Below are positions 16,300 to 22,033 of a DNA stretch of 37,291 bases, piece after piece. Position numbers and translations under genes: made by a program. This DNA is from Verrucomicrobiaceae bacterium (GTDB lineage Bacteria > Verrucomicrobiota > Verrucomicrobiia > Verrucomicrobiales > Verrucomicrobiaceae): contig JAQGPI010000236.1 in the NCBI GenBank assembly GCA_028293175.1, positions 1-37,291 of the forward strand. Direction: 5' to 3'. The notes beneath the pieces are model-generated. The model saw only the letters and a list, made by a program, of their open reading frames with translations, was not told where the DNA came from and did no database searches. Position 1 is the first letter of the stretch. Each line of letters starts with the position of its first letter.

Positions 16300-16679
16300 C
16301 GGCGTGCAGTGGCGGCCCTGGATGAGGTTTTAGGCGGGCAGCAGCCTTCATCGCGCTGCGCAAGGCGGTTGCGCGCCTTGCGGGCATCCCGGGCCAGGGT
16401 GGCATCGGTGAGGCTGCTGGAACCGAAGTGTTTGAACAAGCTTTTCAGCAGCGGATGAAACGCTGGGTCCACACGGTAGAACATCCACTTGCCCTGCCGC
16501 TCGCTGGCCAGCAGTCCGGCTTTTTGAATCACCTTCAACTGGCTGGAAAGCGTGGACTGCGGCAGCCCCAGCACGTCCGCAAGTTCGCAGACGCACAGCG
16601 CCTGCGCGAAGACCAGATGGATGATCCGCCAGCGGGTCTCATCGGCAAGGGCGTGGGCAAAGGTGACGGGCGCTCGCAT
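16296..16679 (-). CDS. arsR: ArsR-family arsenite-responsive repressor
   Basis: This 127-residue winged-helix repressor heads the arsenic operon. The helix-turn-helix reads LADVLGLPQSTLSSQLKVIQ (33-52), followed by GKWMFYRVDP (wing). C29-V-C31 in ALCVCEL corresponds to the As(III)-binding CVC of the E. coli R773 ArsR. A further Cys pair (EGCCPP) lies in the extended C-terminal tail. Release from DNA on As(III) binding is expected. The four-base overlap with the aquaporin gene supports an operon. A repeated TCGATA palindrome just upstream is the likely operator. Confidence 0.92.
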   Translation of the reverse strand: MRAPVTFAHALADETRWRIIHLVFAQALCVCELADVLGLPQSTLSSQLKVIQKAGLLASERQGKWMFYRVDPAFHPLLKSLFKHFGSSSLTDATLARDARKARNRLAQRDEGCCPPKTSSRAATARR

Positions 16680-16710
16680 CGATATTTATCGTATCGAGTT
16701 TTTTCGATAT
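16679..16710 (-). promoter_or_regulatory. Putative ArsR operator/promoter of the arsenic operon
   Basis: Immediately before the arsR start are an inverted pair, TCGATA (16679-16684) and TATCGA (16692-16697), and a third TCGATA (16704-16709), in an AT-rich stretch. Tandem CGATA half-sites close to the start codon are what an autoregulated ArsR operator would look like. The overlap with the start codon suggests repression by steric block. Confidence 0.45.
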
Positions 16711-16720
16711 GTCAATGATC

Positions 16721-16774
16721 GTACCGAGGGCGACCCGCCCTTGTGCAAATCAGAGGGCGGGTCGCCCTCTGTAC
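16721..16774. repeat. Palindromic element, family H (possible terminator of the second arsR)
   Basis: Arms GTACCGAGGGCGACCCGCCC (16721-16740) and GAGGGCGGGTCGCCCTCTGTAC (about 16753-16774) pair over about 20 bases with one mismatch around a 12-base loop. It lies between the stop of the downstream-reading arsR (16794) and the promoter of the first arsR. There is no T-run, so it is not a standard intrinsic terminator, but it may insulate the two regulators. Confidence 0.65.
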
Positions 16775-16793
16775 GCCGAAGAACATTATCCCC

Positions 16794-17099
16794 TCACTCT
16801 GGCAGCTTGCTGAAATCGAACTGGCAGCAGCCCAGATCCAGGATGTTGTTGTTCTCCTCCAGGTGGCTGGAGAAGTCCGAGGCCAGCGTGTAGAGCCGTT
16901 GCTGGCCCTGCTTCTCCTTGTCCAAAAGACCCGCCTCGGAGAGCACGCGCAGGTGCTTGGAGACATTGTATTGCGTGATGCCCAGCGCCTCGGCGATTTC
17001 ATTCACGCTGCACTGCTTCTTCAACAGCATGCGCAGGATGCGCAGGCGGTTTTCCTCGCCCAACGCTTTCATCGCCGTGATGCAGTCGAATTTATTCAC
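16794..17099 (-). CDS. Second ArsR/SmtB-family metalloregulator
   Basis: This 101-residue winged-helix protein has the HTH SVNEIAEALGITQYNVSKHL (31-50) and wing GQQRLYTL. It lacks the CVC motif of the first ArsR. Instead it has adjacent cysteines C91-C92 near the C terminus (ILDLGCCQFDF), like the C-terminal Cys site of Acidithiobacillus ferrooxidans ArsR, so As(III) sensing is likely by a different geometry. It is divergent from the PiT gene across a 110-base gap containing a palindrome, and probably controls that transporter operon and itself. Confidence 0.9.
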   Translation of the reverse strand: MNKFDCITAMKALGEENRLRILRMLLKKQCSVNEIAEALGITQYNVSKHLRVLSEAGLLDKEKQGQQRLYTLASDFSSHLEENNNILDLGCCQFDFSKLPE

Positions 17100-17172
17100 A
17101 GCGTTTCTTTACAGCTAAGCCGGAATCCTGAAACAAAAAAACGACATCAAAACCGGAAGAATCCGATTTACA

Positions 17173-17190
17173 TATGCGTATTCACGCATA
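17173..17190. promoter_or_regulatory. Putative operator of the second ArsR
   Basis: Perfect inverted repeat TATGCGT-ATTC-ACGCATA, 7-base arms, in the gap between the divergent arsR and PiT genes, 20 bases before the PiT start. Size and place suit an ArsR dimer site controlling the transporter operon. Confidence 0.5.
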
Positions 17191-17209
17191 AAAGCTCCCT
17201 CCCTGCCCG

Positions 17210-18169
17210 ATGCTGCTCATTCTTCTTGCCCTCGCCACGCTTTTCGTTGCCTATGCCACGGGAGCCAACGCCAATTTCAAGGGCGTCGCTTCGCTTTTGG
17301 GCAGCGGCACAACGAGCTACCGCACGGCTATCAACTGGGGCAGTGCCACCACGCTGGCGGGCTCAGTCGCCGCCATGTTTTTGGTCAACGGCATGATCCA
17401 GAATTTCTCCGGCAAAGGCCTGGTGCCCGATGCGCTCACAGCGAATCCCTTGTTCCTGCTGGCCGTCGCGCTCGGCGCGGGCCTCACCGTCACCCTGGCC
17501 GTGCTGCTCGGCTTCCCCGTTTCCACCACCCACGGACTCGCCGGAGCGCTCGTCGGCGTCGGCCTGGCCAATGATCCGCACACGGTGAATTTCGCCAAGC
17601 TATGGGAGGCTTTCCTGCGCCCGCTGCTGTTGAGCCCGCTCCTCGCCATCCTTGCGGGTATAGTGTGTTATTTCATCCTACGATGCCTCCGCCTTGCGCC
17701 CGATCATCGCACCAAGACGCTCGATGCCCTGCACTTCCTGAGTGCTGGTGCGGCAAGCTTTGCTCGCGGCCTGAATGACACGCCAAAGATGGCCGCGCTG
17801 CTCGCCGCTACTTCCTTACTGAACGGCAGGCCCGGCATGCTCGCCATTGGCGTCGTGATGTTCTTTGGCGGCGTGTTGAGCGCCCGCAAGGTGGCGCACA
17901 CGCTCGCGCACAAGGTCACCGATATGAACCCCGGCCAAGGCTTCAGCGCCAATCTCGCCACGGCCCTGCTGGTCACCACCGCGAGCTTCAATGCGCTGCC
18001 AGTTTCCACTACCCATGTGGCCGTCGGCTCGCTGCTCGGCATTGGTGTCGCCACACGCCAGGCCAAGTGGCGGACCGTCATCCCCATCCTGCTTTCCTGG
18101 GTCATCACCCTGCCATGCGCGGCGCTGCTCGGCGCCTTGGTATTCAAGCTCAGCCAGCTCATCGCGTGA
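17210..18169 (+). CDS. PiT-family inorganic phosphate transporter
   Basis: This 319-residue inner-membrane permease of the PiT/PHO-4 family co-transports phosphate with a cation. Family signatures occur in both halves: GANANFKG (18-25) and FARGLNDTPKMAALL, and two PVSTTH loops. About ten hydrophobic segments are seen. PiT carriers also admit arsenate, so its place next to an arsR suggests regulation of phosphate/arsenate entry. It is the first gene of an apparent three-gene operon with an outer-membrane barrel and a rhodanese (gaps of 20 and 32 bases). Confidence 0.93.
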   Translation: MLLILLALATLFVAYATGANANFKGVASLLGSGTTSYRTAINWGSATTLAGSVAAMFLVNGMIQNFSGKGLVPDALTANPLFLLAVALGAGLTVTLAVLLGFPVSTTHGLAGALVGVGLANDPHTVNFAKLWEAFLRPLLLSPLLAILAGIVCYFILRCLRLAPDHRTKTLDALHFLSAGAASFARGLNDTPKMAALLAATSLLNGRPGMLAIGVVMFFGGVLSARKVAHTLAHKVTDMNPGQGFSANLATALLVTTASFNALPVSTTHVAVGSLLGIGVATRQAKWRTVIPILLSWVITLPCAALLGALVFKLSQLIA

Positions 18170-18189
18170 TCCTCCCCCTCCCATCTCTC

Positions 18190-18855
18190 ATGCACAAACA
18201 CACCCTCGCACTCGCCTCCCTGCTGCTCACCACAGCAGCGTTTGCCACCCCTAGCGGCCTCAACAACATCCCCACCGCCGATACACCGCCGCAGGGCACC
18301 GTCGTCATCCAGGGCTGGACGAACTTCGGCAACGACTACGACGCCGACTTCAACATGGGCTTCAAAACCGGCTTCGATGTCTTCGGCCAGAAGCTCGAAT
18401 TCGGCGCCGACTCCCATCTCTTTCCCGACAAGGGCGGCCCCGTCGTCGTCCAGTTCAAGTATGTGCAGAACCTGTGGAAGGGCGGCCAGCTCGCGCTCGG
18501 CATTGCCAACCTGGGCCTCACTAGCGAGCTCAACGACCGCGCCGGTGATCCCTTCAGCTACGCCCTGCTCTCGCAGGATGTCTGCGGCCTCTTCCGCGCC
18601 CATGCAGGCTTCGGCTTTCAGACCCAAAACAACAGCGTCCTGCTCGGGCTCGACAAGACGGTGAAGGTGCTGGACCGCGACCTGCAATTGCGCACCGACT
18701 TCGTCCAGATCCAGGATCAAAATCAATGGCTCGGCAGCCTCGGCTTCCTCTACGCCCTGCACAAAAACTTCGTCATCGAAGCCTGGGCCAGCCAGCCGCT
18801 CGACCACGGCGAAACCATCTACACCGCCAAGTTCAACATCGTCTTCAATTTCTAA
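18190..18855 (+). CDS. Outer-membrane beta-barrel protein, porin-like
   Basis: The ATG at 18190 gives a clear signal peptide (MHKHTLALASLLLTTAAFA) and 221 residues; the open frame extends further upstream but inside the PiT gene. The mature sequence alternates hydrophobic and polar residues in short strands (KTGFDVFGQKLEFGADSHLF, the LALGIANLGLTSEL strand) and ends in an aromatic residue (FNIVFNF), typical of BAM-inserted barrels. No named family is recognised. Its position suggests it passes phosphate, arsenate or a sulfur species across the outer membrane; this is inference. Confidence 0.75.
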   Translation: MHKHTLALASLLLTTAAFATPSGLNNIPTADTPPQGTVVIQGWTNFGNDYDADFNMGFKTGFDVFGQKLEFGADSHLFPDKGGPVVVQFKYVQNLWKGGQLALGIANLGLTSELNDRAGDPFSYALLSQDVCGLFRAHAGFGFQTQNNSVLLGLDKTVKVLDRDLQLRTDFVQIQDQNQWLGSLGFLYALHKNFVIEAWASQPLDHGETIYTAKFNIVFNF

Positions 18856-18887
18856 TCCGCACCTTCAACCCCAACCCCGATTCCTCC

Positions 18888-19823
18888 ATGAAAATCCAAA
18901 CATCCCTGCTCGCCATCGCGGCCCTGTTCACGGGCCTTGCCTCCACCGTCTTCGCCGAAATCGGCACCATCACCTGCGCCGATGCCAAGGCCTTGATTGA
19001 AAACAAGGACGCCGCCCAGCGCCCCATCGTGCTGGATACGCGCGGTGGCTACAAGGACTACTTCCGTGGCCATCTGCCCACCGCCCATCACATCAATTTC
19101 GACACGCTGCGCGGCACTGATAGCGGCGTCGCCGTACAGTACCTGCCCCCTGCTCTGACCAAGGCTCTGCTCACCCGCGCCGGTGCCGACAAGGACCGCC
19201 TGCACCTCATCTACGCCACCGGCGATGTGCTGCCCAATGACGAAATCCTCAGCGCCAGCATGGTCGCTTTCGTGCTGGAAAAATACGGCATCAAGGACAT
19301 CAAAATCGTCGATGGCGGCGTGGCTGAGTGGAAGAAGCAGGGCTTCGCCGCCACCCAGGAATACTTCGGCAATCCAGCCGGCCATTTGCCAAAGAAGGGC
19401 AATCCTGAAATCGCCGCCACCGTGGCCGATGTGCAGAAGCATGTGGGCAAACCCGGCAACGTGCTCGTCGATGCGCGCCCCATTAATGAGTTCCGCGGCG
19501 AAGACGAAGTATGGCTGCGCAAGGGCCACATCCCCGGTGCCATCAGCTTCCATTGGGCCCGCCTCATGGAGAAGGACAACACGCACAAGTTCAAGCCCTT
19601 CGCTGAAGTGAAGGACCAGCTCGAAAAGGCCGGCATCACCAAGGACAAAAACATCATCTGCTACTGCGGCACCTCCCGCGAAGGCAGCCTGGTGCGCTTC
19701 TATTTGAAGTACGTCGCCGGTTTCCCCAATGTGCGCCTCTATGAAGGCGCTTGGAAAGAATACGTCTGGCTGAAAGACAAGTCCCTGCCCGCCGAACAAG
19801 GCGGCGAGCCTGCTGGTCAGTAA
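18888..19823 (+). CDS. Periplasmic two-domain rhodanese (thiosulfate sulfurtransferase)
   Basis: The ATG at 18888 gives a signal peptide ending near VFA (residue 23) and a 311-residue protein. Two rhodanese domains follow. The first (about 28-155: PIVLDTRGGYKDYFRGHLP, with VDGGVAEWKKQG) lacks a Cys at the catalytic site and is probably structural. The second (about 175-300: VLVDARPINEF, KGHIPGAI) has the active-site loop C260-G-T-S-R-E in IICYCGTSREG. Such enzymes move sulfane sulfur from thiosulfate or similar donors. It is third in the ArsR-linked PiT operon, where it might act on thioarsenic species or sulfite/thiosulfate; this is speculative. Confidence 0.88.
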   Translation: MKIQTSLLAIAALFTGLASTVFAEIGTITCADAKALIENKDAAQRPIVLDTRGGYKDYFRGHLPTAHHINFDTLRGTDSGVAVQYLPPALTKALLTRAGADKDRLHLIYATGDVLPNDEILSASMVAFVLEKYGIKDIKIVDGGVAEWKKQGFAATQEYFGNPAGHLPKKGNPEIAATVADVQKHVGKPGNVLVDARPINEFRGEDEVWLRKGHIPGAISFHWARLMEKDNTHKFKPFAEVKDQLEKAGITKDKNIICYCGTSREGSLVRFYLKYVAGFPNVRLYEGAWKEYVWLKDKSLPAEQGGEPAGQ

Positions 19824-19903
19824 GCGTCCAGTTGATAGTGGATGGTTGATTGTTGATAGCCTGAAGGCCTGCGGCAGTTGATCGTTGCCAGTTGTTAGGT
19901 TAA

Positions 19904-19922
19904 GTTGTTGTTGTTGTTGTTA
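19904..19922. repeat. GTT microsatellite
   Basis: A run of about six GTT/TTG triplets, preceded by looser GTTGAT-like repeats (19832-19880). It lies in the 495-base non-coding stretch after the rhodanese gene. No function is evident; it could vary in length between strains. Confidence 0.6.
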
Positions 19923-19927
19923 AGTCG

Positions 19928-19963
19928 CTGCGCCGCTGTCCTCCGGGATGGCGGCGCAGTTTT
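19928..19963 (+). terminator. Probable intrinsic terminator of the PiT-rhodanese operon
   Basis: Stem CTGCGCCGC (19928-19936) pairs perfectly with GCGGCGCAG (19951-19959), with a 14-base loop, followed by TTTT. It is 104 bases after the rhodanese stop codon. Confidence 0.6.
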
Positions 19964-19995
19964 CGTTGTGGCCTGAGTGGCGGAGGGGAGGCTTT

Positions 19996-20105
19996 TTCAA
20001 CCGCCAATGGACCCGGAGGCACGCCAATAAAACATCTACAAATAAGCTTTACATGCGCCTCAAAGGTTCTCATTTGCGTGCATCCGGATCCATTGGCGGT
20101 TGAAA
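19996..20105. repeat. Inverted repeat, family F, copy 2
   Basis: Left arm TTCAACCGCCAATGGACCCG, then GAGGCACGCCAAT. Right arm ATTTGCGTGCATCCGGATCC, then ATTGGCGGTTGAA. Shares its TCAAAGGTTC..CATTTGCGT.CATCCGGATCCATT core with copy 1 at 14579-14683. The remaining 210 bases up to the kinase gene contain only a short GGACC..GGTCC palindrome (20262-20275), possibly regulatory. Confidence 0.75.
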
Positions 20106-20318
20106 CCCAATCACAGGGGCTGGCAAAACTAAAGTCTGACTCGGCCCGTATCATGCATCCCTCTGCTGAATCCCACCCAATGATCCAGACGGAACGACAA
20201 ATCATTATTTCAGTGAATCATTCCCGGCATTCAGTTCGCGGGCGTATGGAGAATTAGCCCAGGACCCTTAGGTCCCCCTGCTCCGCATTTCCGTCATGCA
20301 CCCAGCTCCTTCTCTCTC

Positions 20319-21503
20319 ATGGACAGCCTAGCCAAGGATGTCGCCCTCATTAGCAGCATTGCCGCCGTGCCCGCCATCTTGGATGTCGTCTGCCGCACCA
20401 CCGGCATGGGCTTTTCCGCCATTGCCCGGGTGACCGAGGATCGTTGGGTCGCCTGCAGCGTGCTCGACAACATTCACTTCGGTCTCAAGGCCGGCGGTGA
20501 GCTGAAGCTGGAGACCACCATTTGCAACGAGATCCGCCAGATGCGCAAGGCTGTGGTGATCGATCATGTGGATACAGACGAGCTCTATCGCGACCACCCC
20601 ACGCCGCGCATGTACGGCTTCCAGAGTTACATCTCGATGCCCATCTTCCTCGCCAGCGGCGAGTTCTACGGCACCTTGTGCGCCATTGATCCGAACCCAG
20701 GCCGGGTGAACACGCCGGAGATCACCGGCATGTTCAAGCTTTTCGCCGAGCTGCTTTCCTTCCACATCGGCGCGGCGGAAAGGCTCGCCGACCTCGAATC
20801 TCACCTGCTGCGCGAGCGCGAGACGGCGGAGCTGCGCGAGCAGTTCATCGGCGTGCTCGGGCACGATCTGCGCTCACCGCTCAACGCCGTCGCCATGGGC
20901 GCCACGCTGCTGCGCGAGGACGGCATGAATGACGAGCAATTGCTCACGCTCGATACGATCGACCGCAGCGTCGTGCGTATGTCCGATCTGATCAATGATG
21001 CGATGGACTTCACCCGCGGCCGTCTGGGCGGCGGCATCAGCCTGGAAACCAGGGCCGACCGGCCGCTCCTGCCTGTGCTGCTGCGCGTGATCGAGGAGGT
21101 GCGTATCACCCAACCGGACCGAGTGATAGAGACCGACTTCGCCCTGCTCGAGCGGGTGAATTTTGATGCCAAACGCATGGCCCAGCTTTTCACCAACCTG
21201 CTGTCCAACGCCATGACCCACGGCAGGCGCGGCACGCCCGTACGCATACGCGCCGTGAGCGCCGAGGGCACCTTTGAGCTCTCCGTCTCCAACTCCGCCG
21301 ACCCGATTCCGCCCCTGGTGCTGGAGCGTTTGTTCGAGCCCTTCGAGCGCGGCAAAGCCGGTGATTCCCGCGAAGGCCTCGGTCTCGGCCTCTACATCGC
21401 CTCGCAAATCGCAAGATCGCACGGCGGCGAGCTATCCGTATTCTCAGTACCCGCCGAAACCCGCTTCACCTTCACCATGCCCACGCTTGGCGTGGAGGAG
21501 TGA
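20319..21503 (+). CDS. Soluble GAF-domain sensor histidine kinase
   Basis: This 394-residue kinase has no membrane segment. A GAF domain fills about residues 5-155 (end motifs YISMPIFLASGEFYGTLCAI). HisKA follows with GVLGHDLRSPLN (phospho-acceptor H182), then HATPase_c with N-box LLSNAMTHG (N297) and G2 EGLGLGLYIA (about 352). The G1 region reads VSNSADPIPP, the form usual in phytochrome-like kinases. GAF modules bind small ligands or chromophores; the chromophore Cys of phytochromes is not evident here. No response regulator is adjacent, so it is an orphan in this window. Confidence 0.9.
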   Translation: MDSLAKDVALISSIAAVPAILDVVCRTTGMGFSAIARVTEDRWVACSVLDNIHFGLKAGGELKLETTICNEIRQMRKAVVIDHVDTDELYRDHPTPRMYGFQSYISMPIFLASGEFYGTLCAIDPNPGRVNTPEITGMFKLFAELLSFHIGAAERLADLESHLLRERETAELREQFIGVLGHDLRSPLNAVAMGATLLREDGMNDEQLLTLDTIDRSVVRMSDLINDAMDFTRGRLGGGISLETRADRPLLPVLLRVIEEVRITQPDRVIETDFALLERVNFDAKRMAQLFTNLLSNAMTHGRRGTPVRIRAVSAEGTFELSVSNSADPIPPLVLERLFEPFERGKAGDSREGLGLGLYIASQIARSHGGELSVFSVPAETRFTFTMPTLGVEE

Positions 21504-21513
21504 GAGTGCAAAA

Positions 21514-21607
21514 AGAAAGTGGCTTCGGCTTCAGCCGAATCAGGAGCGGGCATGGAATCTGCCATCGTGCTGATTCCCACCCCATGCGGCTAGCCGCAGC
21601 CGCTTTG
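21514..21607. repeat. Family A palindromic repeat, partly decayed copy (A5)
   Basis: The left arm AAGAAAGTGGCTTCGGCTTC..AGCCGAATCAGG (21515-21546) is well conserved. The right arm (about 21569-21607: CTGATTCCCACC..GCGGCTAGCCGCAGCCGCTTT) carries an insertion and changes. It begins 11 bases after the kinase stop codon. Confidence 0.7.
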
Positions 21608-21705
21608 GCAAGCCTGCGGCGGAGCACGACGCCTGCTGCATTACTCCGAGAGGCCTTGGCATGCGCGAAAGCACAGGAATTTTGCCTGCCTCCAAGCCGT
21701 TAGTG

Positions 21706-21752
21706 TATAGCCTTCAGGCGATCAGGAAAACGAGTCGTGGGCCGTGATGCGG
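21706..21752. repeat. Dispersed repeat, family G, copy 2
   Basis: TATAGCCTTCAGGCGATCAG, then GAAAACGAGTCGTGGGCCGTGATGCGG. Matches 10961-11005 over about 42 bases with few differences. It lies in the 530-base non-coding stretch between the GAF kinase and the WD40-TIR gene. Confidence 0.6.
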
Positions 21753-21817
21753 CTGAAGCCTGGACACCAACGGCGCAGGGCGATAGTAGAGAACGCATTC
21801 ATTTCCCTGCCGCAGAA

Positions 21818-21990
21818 AGGGGCGAGGACGCCCCTACCACTTTGGCAGGCCTGTCGATAGAGTCCGGTAACGCTCCATCCCTTCTTGCGGAAGGAGGGAT
21901 GGAGAAGCAACGCCTATCGCCAGCACCCATGCCTCCGGGTCAAAGCCCCGGGCTACAGCAGAGGCTCCGCCCGGCAGGCCTGATTCTAGG
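21818..21990. repeat. Palindromic stretch upstream of the WD40-TIR gene (family J)
   Basis: Contains the hairpin GGGGCG-AGGA-CGCCCC (21819-21834). A larger stem CTCCATCCCTTC (21873-21884) pairs with GAAGGAGGGATGGAG (21890-21904), flanked by CGATAG and CTATCG. GGCAGGCCTG occurs at both ends (21845 and 21973). The region ends 40 bases before the start codon at 22034. No Shine-Dalgarno is clear before that ATG. Confidence 0.55.
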
Positions 21991-22033
21991 ATTGTGTTAG
22001 GAAAAGTCCCCGCTAGATATAGCTCGAACGACC

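Noticed and set aside
19824-20318. Possible small RNA or tRNA in the 495-base gap
   Set aside because: No tRNA cloverleaf or known RNA was recognised; the contents are explained by a GTT run, a terminator hairpin and family F copy 2.
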